Source: Streptococcus oriscaviae (GTDB taxonomy: Bacteria > Bacillota > Bacilli > Lactobacillales > Streptococcaceae). From it: a stretch of 64,000 nucleotides of DNA. The notes below the pieces were generated by a model. That model ran no database searches. It was not told the DNA's origin and saw only the letters and a list, made by a program, of their open reading frames with translations. Both the position numbers and the translations under genes were made by a program. Each line of letters opens with the position of its first letter. Position 1 is the first letter of the stretch. This document shows, in pieces, positions 7,578-16,283 of the stretch. The stretch is from positions 806,001-870,000 of the forward strand of contig NZ_CP073084.1 in the NCBI RefSeq assembly GCF_018137985.1. Reading direction: 5' to 3'.

Positions 7578-9275
7578 ATGAAATTTTCAGACTATACCTA
7601 CATCCACCCAGATTATCCTGCCATCAAGGAAGATTTTACACGCCTGACAGCTGATTTAGAGGCAGCTGCTAGTCTTGAGGAAACCAAGGCTCTTATCTTG
7701 GAGATTACAAAGCTCCTCAACCTAGTTGATACTCAGTACAACCTCTGGATGATTCGCCATTCCATTGATATGAATGATGAATTTTACAATGAAGAAACCA
7801 AGTTTTGGAATGAGTATTCTCCCTTGTTCGAGGAATTGACCACCAACTACTACCGTATCATTATCAAAACGCCTTACAAGGCTGAACTGGCTGACATTCT
7901 GCCAGAAACCTTCTTTAAACTAGCTGAAAACAAACTCAAGACCTTTTCATCCGAAGCCATTCCTTTGTTCCAAAAGGAAAATGAACTCATCGACGCCTAC
8001 AACAAATTGATTGCAGGTGCTGCTATTGAGTTTCAAGGAAAAACCTACAACCTTTCTCAGCTTAGCCCATTTGGCCAATCAACTGATCGCGAGGTTCGTA
8101 AAGCCGCATCTGAAGCCAGCACTGCCTATTTCGTTGAAAAAGAAGCAGACTTCGACCGTGTCTATGACGAACTGGTCAAAGTCCGTACGGAAATCGCCCG
8201 CAAACTCGGCTTTAAGGATTATGTCGAATACGGCTACCTCAAGATGAACCGTTTTGACTACAATCGTGAGATGGTAAAGATTTATCGGGAGGAAATTCTC
8301 AAGCATATCGTGCCGATTGTGCAAAACTTGCGTGAGCGCCAAGCCAAACGCTTGCAGGTACCAAGCCTCAAGCACTACGACCTCAATCTCGAGTTTTTAG
8401 ACGGTAATGCAGTCCCACAAGGTGACCCTGACTTTATCTTGGCCCAAGCTCAAGAAATGTACCGCGAATTATCAGCAGAAACTGGTGAGTTTTTCGACTT
8501 CATGGTAGAGCATGAATTGCTGGATCTGGTTGCCAAAACAGGTAAAGATAGTGGAGGCTACTGTACCTATATCCCTGATTACAAGAGCCCCTTCATCTTC
8601 TCCAACTTCAATGGAACCAGCGGTGATATTGACGTCTTGACCCACGAAGCGGGACACGCCTTCCAAGTTTACCGCTCCCGTTGGATCCAAAGTCCTGAAG
8701 TTGTCTGGCCAACTTATGAAACCTGCGAAATCCACTCCATGTCCATGGAATTCATGACCTGGCCTTGGATGGACCGTTTCTTCAAGGAACAAGTTGATAA
8801 ATATAAATTCAGCCACTTGGCTGGCACTCTACTCTTCTTGCCTTACGGTGTCTTGGTAGACCACTTCCAGCACGAAGTCTATGAACACCCGGAGATGACA
8901 CCAGCAGAACGCAAGGCAACTTGGGCTCGCTTGCAGGCCCAATACCTGCCAGACCGTGATTATTCTGAATCAGAAGCCCTCAACCGTGGTATCTTCTGGT
9001 ACCGTCAGGGGCATATTTTTGCCAGCCCATTCTACTACATTGACTACACCTTGGCCCAAGTCTGCGCCCTCCAATTCTGGAAACGCACACAGGTTGACCA
9101 GGATGAAACTGCTTGGGAAGACTACATCCGCATCTGTGATTTGGGTGGCACCAAGTCCTTCTTACAGGTGGTTGCAGCCGCAAACCTCCAGTCACCATTC
9201 AAGGAAGGCGCCCTTGAAAGCACCGCCCAAGCCGCAGCAAGCTGGTTAGATGCAGTGAATGATGGTGACTTATAA
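7578..9275 (+). CDS. M3 family oligoendopeptidase (PepF-like)
   Basis: Zinc metallopeptidase of 565 aa. The HEAGH motif puts the zinc-binding His at residue 356, with a downstream Glu in YETCEIHSMSMEF as the third ligand. It matches the M3 family oligoendopeptidases of streptococci, which are a little shorter than PepF/PepB of about 600 aa. A cytoplasmic role in cutting peptides of roughly 5-20 residues after uptake is inferred from the family. Start ATG 7578 follows AAGGAG; a hairpin terminator lies directly behind. Confidence 0.9.
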   Translation: MKFSDYTYIHPDYPAIKEDFTRLTADLEAAASLEETKALILEITKLLNLVDTQYNLWMIRHSIDMNDEFYNEETKFWNEYSPLFEELTTNYYRIIIKTPYKAELADILPETFFKLAENKLKTFSSEAIPLFQKENELIDAYNKLIAGAAIEFQGKTYNLSQLSPFGQSTDREVRKAASEASTAYFVEKEADFDRVYDELVKVRTEIARKLGFKDYVEYGYLKMNRFDYNREMVKIYREEILKHIVPIVQNLRERQAKRLQVPSLKHYDLNLEFLDGNAVPQGDPDFILAQAQEMYRELSAETGEFFDFMVEHELLDLVAKTGKDSGGYCTYIPDYKSPFIFSNFNGTSGDIDVLTHEAGHAFQVYRSRWIQSPEVVWPTYETCEIHSMSMEFMTWPWMDRFFKEQVDKYKFSHLAGTLLFLPYGVLVDHFQHEVYEHPEMTPAERKATWARLQAQYLPDRDYSESEALNRGIFWYRQGHIFASPFYYIDYTLAQVCALQFWKRTQVDQDETAWEDYIRICDLGGTKSFLQVVAAANLQSPFKEGALESTAQAAASWLDAVNDGDL

Positions 9276-9281
9276 AATACA

Positions 9282-9312
9282 AAAATCTGAATGAACACCT
9301 CATTCAGATTTT
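9282..9312. terminator. Bidirectional terminator
   Basis: 13-bp stem AAAATCTGAATGA / TCATTCAGATTTT with ACACC loop, A run before and T run after. It serves the M3 peptidase and the convergent HxlR gene, whose stop codon (9300-9302) is part of the stem. Confidence 0.85.
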
Positions 9313-9647
9313 TTGGATTTGATAAAGTTGATGTACTTATCCCCAAATGTTTCAATCTGCTCTAAAACAGCCTTAAATTCCTGACCAATCTCGCTCAGCT
9401 CATATTCGACTTTTGGCGGTACCTGAGCATACACCTTGCGGACAATCAGGCCGTCCTCTTCCAACTGGCGCAGCTGTTTGGTCAGGGTAGCTTGAGAAAT
9501 CCCTTCTAAACGACGGTGCAGTTCATTAAAACGAATGGGGCCGTCTTCAATGTGGTGTAAGAGCAAAATGTTCCACTTACCTGACAAAACCGTCTGTGTG
9601 GCCAGATAGGGGCAGGCATAGATGTTTTTGGTATGATAGTCTGGCAT
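9300..9647 (-). CDS. HxlR-family transcriptional regulator (YodB/CatR-like)
   Basis: MarR-like winged helix of the HxlR family, 115 aa (LSGKWNILLLHHIEDGPIRFNEL, then SQATLTKQLRQLEEDGLI). The single cysteine, Cys12 in YACPYLATQ, is close to the N-terminus like the redox-sensing cysteine of YodB and CatR in Bacillus. It is divergent from a flavin-dependent reductase and a CatE-like dioxygenase, which matches the quinone/diamide response modules ruled by those regulators. Start ATG 9647 has AGAGG upstream. Family firm; ligand inferred from context. Confidence 0.85.
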   Translation of the reverse strand: MPDYHTKNIYACPYLATQTVLSGKWNILLLHHIEDGPIRFNELHRRLEGISQATLTKQLRQLEEDGLIVRKVYAQVPPKVEYELSEIGQEFKAVLEQIETFGDKYINFIKSKKSE

Positions 9648-9693
9648 GTTGCAACCTCTTTCCCTTGATAGTTCACATTACTTCATAAAAAGA

Positions 9694-9746
9694 TAGTGAC
9701 TACTCAAAAAAAACCTACTTGTCTTTTTTGATGTATCTGCTATAAT
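9694..9746 (+). promoter_or_regulatory. Promoter and candidate HxlR operator
   Basis: TTGTCT (9719-9724), 16-bp spacer, TATAAT (9741-9746) for the reductase gene. The short dyad TAGTGACTA (9694-9702) lies just upstream in the divergent region and is a candidate HxlR site; it is only 4+4 bp, so it is weak evidence. Confidence 0.5.
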
Positions 9747-9799
9747 CATACCATAAACTGCGAGAGCAGGAAAGAAGAAACTTTTAGGGGTATATTATT

Positions 9800-10339
9800 A
9801 TGAAAAACATTCTATTTATCGTCGGTTCCCTTCGTGAAGGGTCGTTCAACCACCAAATGGCTAAGCAGGCTGAAAGTATCTTGGCTGGTCAAGCAAATGT
9901 CAGCTACCTTGACTACAAGAATATTCCGCTTATGAACCAAGACCTTGAGACCCCTGTCTTACCAGCCGTGCAGGCCGCCCGTGACGCCATCATAGCGGCG
10001 GATGCCATCTGGATTTTCTCGCCAGTTTACAACTTCGCTATTCCAGGTACGGTGAAGAACCTGATTGACTGGCTCAGCCGTGCCCTTGACTTGTCAGAAA
10101 CACGCGGCCCGTCTGCTCTTCAAGACAAAATTATTACCGTATCTTCGGTTGCCAATGCAGGACAGGACCAATTGTTTGCTACTTACCAAGCCCTATTGCC
10201 ATTTGTTCGTATGCAAGTCGTAGGTAAATTTACAGGAACAACTGTCAACCCAGAAGCATGGGGAACTGGACAGTTGGTATTGTCAGAGGAAGCTATTGCT
10301 GGTTTGCAGGCCCAGGCTCAAGCTTTGTTGGAGGCCTAA
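9800..10339 (+). CDS. NADPH-dependent FMN reductase (quinone/azo-reductase-like)
   Basis: Flavodoxin-fold oxidoreductase of 179 aa. The phosphate-binding loop GSLREGSFN (about residues 8-16) and the FMN-binding [10 protein letters not shown] (about 75-84) identify the NAD(P)H-dependent FMN reductase family. By family it passes two electrons from NAD(P)H to quinones, azo compounds or flavins. Its divergence from an HxlR regulator and its coupling with a CatE-like gene 4 nt downstream point to quinone detoxification; this is inferred. Confidence 0.85.
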   Translation: MKNILFIVGSLREGSFNHQMAKQAESILAGQANVSYLDYKNIPLMNQDLETPVLPAVQAARDAIIAADAIWIFSPVYNFAIPGTVKNLIDWLSRALDLSETRGPSALQDKIITVSSVANAGQDQLFATYQALLPFVRMQVVGKFTGTTVNPEAWGTGQLVLSEEAIAGLQAQAQALLEA

Positions 10340-10343
10340 GCCT

Positions 10344-11192
10344 ATGTACAATTCCCAATTTGAACTGGGCCCTGTTGCCCTCAATGTTCGCAATCTCGAC
10401 CTCCAAAGCCTGTTTTACCAGCAGGTATTGGGTCTCCAAGTTCTCTCCCAAAGCCCAAACCAGATTGATCTTGGTGTCGGACAGACCGCCCTTGTCCGCC
10501 TGATTCAAACAGAGCAGAAAGGCGAAGTCAGCCACAGCTACGGACTCTACCACTTGGCTCTTGTCCTTCCTAGCCGAGAGGACTTAGGCACCATTTTCCG
10601 CCACTTTATCGACAACAAAGTTCCCCTACAAGGGGCCAGCGACCACGGTTACAGCGAGGCCATTTACCTAGCCGACACTGAAGGCAACGGCATCGAGATC
10701 TACCGCGACCTGCCTCAAGACACTTGGGATGTCCGTCCGGACGGCCGCATCGTCGGCAAGACCGAGCCTATGGATGCGGAGGCTGTCTATGCTTTAGGTA
10801 AAAAAGCTGACGCAGCCTATCAGATGCCAGCAGGCAGCCGCATGGGCCATGTCCACCTCTCCGTCCGAGAAAGCGCCGCTTCTAGCCGCTTTTACCAAGA
10901 AGTTCTAGCTATGGAGGACAAATTCAGTGTGCCGTCCGCCTCTTGGCTAGCCTCTGGTGATTATCACCACCATTTAGCTGTCAACGAATGGGGAGGAAAA
11001 AATCTAGAAACCAGACAAGAAGGCATGCCAGGCCTTGCTTACTATACTGTGATCTATTCTCAGACTGACACTTTCAAAGCCACCTTGGAACGTGCCTCAG
11101 CTGCTGGTTTAACCGTCCAACAGATTGACAAAACAGCAGCCTTTGTTGACGTTGACGGGATAAGGACACAGTTACTCCTCAGTGAAGATTAA
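10344..11192 (+). CDS. CatE-like two-domain VOC dioxygenase
   Basis: Vicinal-oxygen-chelate protein of 283 aa with two tandem beta-alpha-beta-beta-beta units: residues about 5-120 (FELGPVALNVRNLD, LYHLALVLPS, GNGIEIYRD) and about 170-283 (MGHVHLSVRESAASSRFYQ, HHHLAVNEW). The candidate metal ligands are His in GHVHLSV, His in HHLAVNEW and a C-terminal acidic residue. Length and layout match Bacillus CatE, catechol-2,3-dioxygenase. I start at ATG 10344 since GGAGG at the end of the reductase gene is suitably placed. A glyoxalase-type activity is the alternative. Confidence 0.8.
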   Translation: MYNSQFELGPVALNVRNLDLQSLFYQQVLGLQVLSQSPNQIDLGVGQTALVRLIQTEQKGEVSHSYGLYHLALVLPSREDLGTIFRHFIDNKVPLQGASDHGYSEAIYLADTEGNGIEIYRDLPQDTWDVRPDGRIVGKTEPMDAEAVYALGKKADAAYQMPAGSRMGHVHLSVRESAASSRFYQEVLAMEDKFSVPSASWLASGDYHHHLAVNEWGGKNLETRQEGMPGLAYYTVIYSQTDTFKATLERASAAGLTVQQIDKTAAFVDVDGIRTQLLLSED

Positions 11193-11217
11193 AAGGGCAG
11201 AAAGGCCATAAATAGAA

Positions 11218-11264
11218 AAAGCACATACAATCATGTTAGGAAAAACAGTGATTCTATGTGCTTT
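11218..11264. terminator. Bidirectional terminator
   Basis: Stem AAAGCACATA / TATGTGCTTT (11218-11227, 11255-11264) with an inner AATCA/TGATT pairing; T-rich on both exits. Lies between the convergent VOC gene and the TipAS-type MerR gene. Confidence 0.8.
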
Positions 11265-11275
11265 ATTTTATTTTT

Positions 11276-12004
11276 TCACAACCCCAAATGGGCTTTCACT
11301 GCTTTTTTGATAAAAGCTGGTAAGTCTGGGTTGCCGTATTTTTGGAAATACTGCTTGAACCTAGGGTCGTCTTCGTAGGTTTGCGCAATATAAACCAAGA
11401 CCTGATCGCTAAAGTCACTAAAGGCAAGCAGAGCCCGTCGCCATTCCTCCACTAACTGCTTTACTTCAGGTGCATCATAAGGGAGATGCGTCTGTTGACT
11501 AAAGAGCTGAAAAATTTGTTCCAATCGTTCTTGTTCGGTCCCCTTTTGGTTTGTGTCTAGTTTTTCCTGACGTTCTTGGAAGATCTGATAGGCTGGAGTA
11601 TCTCCATACCGCATTTCCGCTTCCACCTTATATTGATCTGAAAGTGGCTTTTCAAATATGTCTAAATCTAACAGGGGCTGGCCAGATAGAAAGGCCTGTA
11701 ATTGTCTTTCCTTTTCTTGTAGCTCCTTGATTTTCAAGGCAAAGACCTTCTCTTGTTTTTCTAAGATGGGACGAAGATCCTCATCAGTCAAATCGATTAG
11801 GTTCTGAATGTCCTTGATGGAAAAATCCAAAGCCTTTAGAAAGAGAATTTTCTGCAGTCGGATCAAGTCTTCCTGACTATAACTACGGTAGCCATTCTCT
11901 AACTTCTCTGCTGGCAATAATCCAACCCGATCATAATAATGTAGGGTCCTCTTGGTCAAACCTGTGATGGTCATTATTTCCTTTATCGTGTAGTTCCTGT
12001 CCAA
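11276..12004 (-). CDS. MerR-family regulator with TipAS domain, TTG start
   Basis: About 242 aa: MerR winged helix (YTIKEIMTITGLTKRTLHYYDRVGLL), coiled-coil linker (about residues 75-110), then a TipAS ligand-binding domain (about 125-242). No methionine is suitably placed before the helix; a TTG at 12004 gives the expected N-terminus and has GGAGG at 12015-12019. The protein has no cysteine, so covalent thiopeptide capture as in TipAL is excluded. Reading overlaps the end of the DUF2268 gene by 22 bp, which implies translational coupling. TipAS domains bind diverse amphipathic antibiotics; the ligand is unknown. Confidence 0.85.
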   Translation of the reverse strand: MDRNYTIKEIMTITGLTKRTLHYYDRVGLLPAEKLENGYRSYSQEDLIRLQKILFLKALDFSIKDIQNLIDLTDEDLRPILEKQEKVFALKIKELQEKERQLQAFLSGQPLLDLDIFEKPLSDQYKVEAEMRYGDTPAYQIFQERQEKLDTNQKGTEQERLEQIFQLFSQQTHLPYDAPEVKQLVEEWRRALLAFSDFSDQVLVYIAQTYEDDPRFKQYFQKYGNPDLPAFIKKAVKAHLGL

Positions 12005-12888
12005 AATTCTTCTACCTCCGCTAAAATTTCCGAAGCCGGTATGAGGCTTGCTTCTTCGATGGTTTTTCCTGTCTTTTCCAAATAATACTGTATCAGATAA
12101 TAGCCGCAAGCGTAACCTGCACAGTAAGGCATGCCAACACCTTCCTGGCCCATCAAGGCAGCTATTTCATCACCATAGAGGTAGGCGGTGATTTTTTGCA
12201 CACCCTTAACGTCTAAATGATTGTGTAAGAAGGGTTTGATGACCTGATTGAGTGTATCCAGACTGGTTTTGCTCACCCAAGGACCTAGCTTTTCCTTTCC
12301 ATACATCTGAACAGCAAAATTCTCGGCCAACCCTTCTGCTACCAGCATTTCCTTAAGTGAACCCCCATCCCAGTCAACAAACTGATAGCGAACATTATGA
12401 TTGACTTCATGAGCTAGGGCTGATGGTAGGCGGGATAAGGTATGCTCATTCGGAACCAATGACAAAAATAGATAACCCGGAATCCCACCATCCCCACTAT
12501 ACCCATCATTGATTTGCAGCATAGGTGCCGTTGGCTGAGCCAGCAAGATTGTAAAAGTGTAGTCTTGGACAGGTAATGTGACCGAACCAAATCTTGCCAA
12601 ACTGTCTCGAATAGCTCTTTCGCAACTTTGCCAAACAGAGTCGTCTAAACGGTCAATCAGGGGCAGCTGCTGCGCCGTCAGCATTTCAGGCATGAAGTGC
12701 ATCCAACTCAGCAACATCATAATGTCAAAACCACCCTCTTGCTTGGCTTCAAAAGGAATGCCCTGTTTGTAAAATTTTTCTTTATAGGGCGCTAGTATTT
12801 CCTCTTTAAAATAGCCCCTTCTTTCTGCCATTGGCATTTCTAGCAACTCTCGATAGACCTTATCTGAGCGAATCATGTGAATATTCAT
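11983..12888 (-). CDS. DUF2268 putative zinc protease
   Basis: 301 aa. HEVNH at residues 160-164 is an HEXXH zinc-protease motif and a further Glu in VAEGLAENF about 25 residues on may be the third ligand. No signal peptide or membrane helix is visible, so it should be cytoplasmic. It is the first gene of a two-gene operon with a TipAS-type MerR regulator and is preceded by a MerR-type promoter. The target protein is unknown; a role in response to an antibiotic or amphipathic compound is inference from the partner. Confidence 0.8.
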   Translation of the reverse strand: MNIHMIRSDKVYRELLEMPMAERRGYFKEEILAPYKEKFYKQGIPFEAKQEGGFDIMMLLSWMHFMPEMLTAQQLPLIDRLDDSVWQSCERAIRDSLARFGSVTLPVQDYTFTILLAQPTAPMLQINDGYSGDGGIPGYLFLSLVPNEHTLSRLPSALAHEVNHNVRYQFVDWDGGSLKEMLVAEGLAENFAVQMYGKEKLGPWVSKTSLDTLNQVIKPFLHNHLDVKGVQKITAYLYGDEIAALMGQEGVGMPYCAGYACGYYLIQYYLEKTGKTIEEASLIPASEILAEVEEFWTGTTR

Positions 12889-12910
12889 ATTTTTTCTCCT
12901 TTACAACAAA

Positions 12911-12941
12911 AGTATAAAGGATAACCTAAGGTTACAGTCAA
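12911..12941 (-). promoter_or_regulatory. MerR-type operator-promoter, 19-bp spacer
   Basis: Minus strand: TTGACT (12936-12941), 19-bp spacer, TATACT (12911-12916). The dyad TAACCTAAGGTTA (12922-12934) is centred in the spacer. This is the expected architecture for activation and autoregulation by the TipAS-type MerR protein of the same operon. Confidence 0.85.
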
Positions 12942-13002
12942 GTATGAATATTCCGTTTATCATTTATTCCTTCCTTAACTCGCTTTGCCCTGCTTCATCT
13001 AA

Positions 13003-13048
13003 ATAAAAAGGCCGGCACTGTGCCTGACAGTCAGGAACAGCGCTAGCC
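13003..13048 (-). terminator. Terminator after pflA
   Basis: Minus-strand hairpin: a 12-bp outer stem (13011-13022 with 13037-13048, one mismatch and two wobbles) enclosing a CCTGAC/GTCAGG inner hairpin, then TTTTTATTT. Confidence 0.65.
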
Positions 13049-13089
13049 ATGTTTGTCATAAGAAGTCTAGGCAGAATTGGTTTGTTTTC

Positions 13090-13878
13090 CTACCCTCGAA
13101 TGCGGTTGAGGTAGTCCTGATAAGACTCCGTTCCCATAAGGTTCTTAGCATTTTGAACCCGTTCCTTGGTCGGTGGCTTTGTACCTTCCAAGGGATAGGG
13201 TCTGCCAAGTTCGCGCCACTTGAATTCACCCAAGTTGTGATAAGGAAGGACTTCAAAACGCTCTACGTTTTTGAGGGTCTTGACAAACTTGCCAAGCTCA
13301 ATCAAATCCTCATCCCTATCTGTCAAGTTTGGTACCAGTACATGACGAATCCAGACAGGCTTACCGATGTCAGATAGGTAATTTGCACAAGCCAGAATAT
13401 TTTTGTTACTATGGCCTGTCACAATCCGGTGTTGGTCTGGATTGATTTCCTTAATATCAAGAAGGACCAGATCCGTCACTTCCATAAGTTTGTTGTATTT
13501 TTCCAGATAGCGAGGAGTGTTTCTAAAGGTTAAGGCACAGGTATCCAAAGTTGTGTGAATTCCCTTTTCCTTGGCCAAACTAAAGAGAGCTATCAAAAAG
13601 TCAATTTGGATAGTGGCCTCACCACCTGACACAGTGATGCCCCCCTCTTTTCCCCAGAACATACGAAAGCGCAGGGCTTCATTGAGTACATCTTCAGCCG
13701 TCCGCTCAGTGGCAGATGGATTGACCAAATCCCATGTGTCGGGGTTATGGCAATACTGGCAACGCATATGGCAGCCCTGCATGAAGACCACAAAACGGAC
13801 ACCTGGACCATCCACTGACCCAAAGCTTTCTGTCGAATGCACCAGACCGGTAACTTTCTTGTAATCTACTTCTTCCAT
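13090..13878 (-). CDS. pflA: Pyruvate formate-lyase activating enzyme
   Basis: Radical SAM enzyme of 262 aa that installs the glycyl radical on pyruvate formate-lyase under anaerobic conditions. The 4Fe-4S cysteines are 36, 40 and 43 (GCHMRCQYC). Further family motifs are SVDGPGVRFVVF before the cluster and TVSGGEATIQ for SAM binding. pflB is not in the window. A cre-like site overlaps the minus-35, so catabolite control by CcpA is plausible, as for mixed-acid fermentation genes. Flanked by its own terminator. Confidence 0.95.
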   Translation of the reverse strand: MEEVDYKKVTGLVHSTESFGSVDGPGVRFVVFMQGCHMRCQYCHNPDTWDLVNPSATERTAEDVLNEALRFRMFWGKEGGITVSGGEATIQIDFLIALFSLAKEKGIHTTLDTCALTFRNTPRYLEKYNKLMEVTDLVLLDIKEINPDQHRIVTGHSNKNILACANYLSDIGKPVWIRHVLVPNLTDRDEDLIELGKFVKTLKNVERFEVLPYHNLGEFKWRELGRPYPLEGTKPPTKERVQNAKNLMGTESYQDYLNRIRG

Positions 13879-13907
13879 TCTCTCATCCTCATCAGCTTGA
13901 TACCTCT

Positions 13908-13936
13908 AGTATACCACAAAAATGAAAACGCTTCTA
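13908..13936 (-). promoter_or_regulatory. pflA promoter with cre-like site
   Basis: Minus-10 TATACT at 13908-13913 on the minus strand. TGAAAACGCTTCTA at 13923-13936 matches the cre consensus at 12 of 14 positions by my count, including the CG centre, and covers the minus-35 region, a repressing position. Confidence 0.45.
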
Positions 13937-13975
13937 CTAGATGGTTTACAAAAGATTTTCAAGAAATGAATCCAC

Positions 13976-14000
13976 AAAAAGAGCCACTTTTCAGTGACTC
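13976..14000 (-). terminator. Terminator of the CBS-domain membrane protein gene
   Basis: GAGTCACT-GAAA-AGTGGCTC followed by TTTTT on the minus strand. Confidence 0.85.
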
Positions 14001-14005
14001 GTTGG

Positions 14006-15343
14006 TTATTCTTTTTCAGCGCCCTCTTCATCGATAGGGGTGATCAAGAGTTTCAATTTAGTGACACGGCCGTGCTTCACCTTATCATTGATTAAGACCA
14101 GATGGTGGCCCTTACTATCAATCTCGTAGGCTTCTTTCTCATCCTGAGTCGGAATCGTACCAAGTCCTGTTAGATAGAAACCGGCAATGGTGTCCACATC
14201 ATCGCTTTCTAGTTCCGTATCAAAGTGTTCATTGAAATCATTGAGGGTCATGCTGCCTTGAACGATATAAGTATTTTCACCAATTTCACGGACAAAAATC
14301 TCCGTTTTATCGGTTTCATCATCAATCTCACCGACAATTTCTTCCAGCAAGTCTTCCAGAGTGACCAGACCAGCCACGCCACCGTACTCATCCAAGAGGA
14401 TGGCCATTTGATTCTGTGTATTTCGCAGAGCCTTGAGCAAATCATCCACATAGATGGTTTCCGGAACAAAGAGTGGCTCCTGCATAATCCGGCGAATATT
14501 AAGCTTATCAAACCCATTGGTAAAACCTTCCGCCAAGATTTTCTTGGTATGGATTAGACCGATGACCTTATCCTTATCTCCCTCATAGACCGGAATCCGT
14601 GAATAATTTTGCTTGAGAATTTCCGGCATGATGGTTTCAATATCGTCGTCAATATCAATCATGAAGGCGTCGGTACGAGGTACCATCACCTCACGCGCAA
14701 CCATTTCATCCAAGGAGAAGATTCCCTGAAGCATCTCAATTTCTTCCGCATCTAAGGTTTCCTCACTCTTAGTCAGGATGTATTCAATCTCATCGCGGGT
14801 CATCTTTTCATCTGCATCATCAAAATCCATCGGCGTGATACGGCTGATAAGATTGGTCGCAGCAGATAAGAGCCAGACAAACGGACTGACAATTTTTCCC
14901 AGAAAAATGATAATCGGCGCTGAAACAACCGCTAAATTTTCCTTCATATTCATAGCAATCCGCTTAGGATAGAGTTCTCCCAAAACGATAGAAATGAAGG
15001 TCAACAAGGCCAAGGCCAACCAGTAACCTGCTGTCTGAGCAGTTGCAGAATTACCCAGCCACTGAGCAAAGATTGCCCCCAAATCACCAGCTAAGCTCGC
15101 TCCTGACAAAATGGAAATGAAGGTGATACCTACCTGAATGGTAGATAAAAAATGGTTAGGATTTTCCAAAACAGACAGGAGACGGATGAATTTTTTCTCC
15201 CCTTCGGCTGCTTTTTGCTCCACACGAGAACGGTTGAGCGAAACCAAAGCCATTTCAGAGGCTGAGAAAAAAGCATTGAGCAAGGTTAAAAATAAGAGCA
15301 ATAAAAATTGTAAGTGAATGGTCTGACTACCGGGGTCTTCCAT
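14006..15343 (-). CDS. CNNM/CorC-type hemolysin family membrane protein with CBS pair
   Basis: 445 aa: DUF21/CNNM transmembrane domain with four hydrophobic segments (about residues 8-30, 60-85, 100-125, 135-155), a tandem CBS pair (about 205-325) and a C-terminal CorC_HlyC/TerC-associated domain (about 340-430, IVGEIDDETD, GFYLTGLGTIP). Proteins of this family are linked to magnesium or cobalt efflux; the name hemolysin is historical. Start ATG 15343 is used; AGGAGATTATC lies upstream. Monocistronic. Confidence 0.85.
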   Translation of the reverse strand: MEDPGSQTIHLQFLLLLFLTLLNAFFSASEMALVSLNRSRVEQKAAEGEKKFIRLLSVLENPNHFLSTIQVGITFISILSGASLAGDLGAIFAQWLGNSATAQTAGYWLALALLTFISIVLGELYPKRIAMNMKENLAVVSAPIIIFLGKIVSPFVWLLSAATNLISRITPMDFDDADEKMTRDEIEYILTKSEETLDAEEIEMLQGIFSLDEMVAREVMVPRTDAFMIDIDDDIETIMPEILKQNYSRIPVYEGDKDKVIGLIHTKKILAEGFTNGFDKLNIRRIMQEPLFVPETIYVDDLLKALRNTQNQMAILLDEYGGVAGLVTLEDLLEEIVGEIDDETDKTEIFVREIGENTYIVQGSMTLNDFNEHFDTELESDDVDTIAGFYLTGLGTIPTQDEKEAYEIDSKGHHLVLINDKVKHGRVTKLKLLITPIDEEGAEKE

Positions 15344-15484
15344 GATAATCTCCTATGTAAAAATATATAATACCCCTATTATACCACATTTGAAAAAATA
15401 TGGTAGCCTAGATTCTGCTGAAAACATTTCCCGTCCGCTTTTTCTATGATACAATGGATAAAACGAGCATTGGGAGGGCCGGTC

Positions 15485-16264
15485 ATGATTATCTCTATGA
15501 AAAATCTTACCTACCGCCGACAGGGAAAAACAATTTTAGAAGATATTAGCTGGGAATTTGAAAAGGGTCAAAGATGGGCAATCTTAGGTCTCAACGGAGC
15601 TGGCAAATCTACCCTCTTACGCATCCTTATGGCAGAATTTTGGAAAACGTCAGGCGACTTAACGGTTCTGGAAACCACATTTGGCAAGGGAGATATTCCG
15701 ACCCTGCGCACCAAAATCGGCATCGTCGGCTCCTTTCTAGCCGAGCGCTTTCCCACAGACCTCCTGGCCGAACAGATCGTCCTGACCGGCAAATACAAGT
15801 CCTCCATCCTCTACCGTGAGTACGGGCAGAAAGAGCTCAATGAGGCCATCGACATGCTGACCAGTATCGATGGTGCCCACCTGGTCGGCCGCACCTATGC
15901 CAGCCTCTCTCAGGGCGAGCGCCAGCTCCTCCTCATCGCCCGCAGCCTCATGGAAAGCCCTGAACTCCTCATCCTGGATGAAGCCACCGTCGGCCTGGAC
16001 CTCCTAGCCAGAGAGCGTCTCCTCAAGCACCTCCACCACATCTGCCAATTGGATACCGCTCCCGCCATCATCTTCGTCACCCACCATGCCGAAGAAATCA
16101 CCGCCGACTTTAGCCATGTCCTCCTCCTCAAAGAGGGCAAGGTCCTGGCCCATGGCCCCAAGGAAGACATCCTCACAACCGACCACCTGGGCGACTTCTA
16201 TGGCAACCAAGTCGAGCTGATCCCTCTGGGAGAAGAGAGACTGTTTATTAAGCCGAAATTGTAA
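15485..16264 (+). CDS. Stand-alone ABC ATPase (YlmA/ModF-like)
   Basis: 259 aa from ATG 15485, which has GGGAGGG ahead of it; an earlier in-frame ATG lies at the minus-10 TACAAT. Walker A GLNGAGKST (35-43), signature LSQGERQLLLIARS, Walker B LLILDEATVGLD, H-loop VTHHAEE. There is no permease gene nearby. Homologues such as ylmA are also orphans of unknown role. Codons in the middle and 3' part (about 15770-16180) are strikingly rich in C-ending triplets compared with neighbours, which could mean a different origin. Confidence 0.85.
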   Translation: MIISMKNLTYRRQGKTILEDISWEFEKGQRWAILGLNGAGKSTLLRILMAEFWKTSGDLTVLETTFGKGDIPTLRTKIGIVGSFLAERFPTDLLAEQIVLTGKYKSSILYREYGQKELNEAIDMLTSIDGAHLVGRTYASLSQGERQLLLIARSLMESPELLILDEATVGLDLLARERLLKHLHHICQLDTAPAIIFVTHHAEEITADFSHVLLLKEGKVLAHGPKEDILTTDHLGDFYGNQVELIPLGEERLFIKPKL

Positions 16265-16283
16265 TAACAACCCCTAAAAGGGG

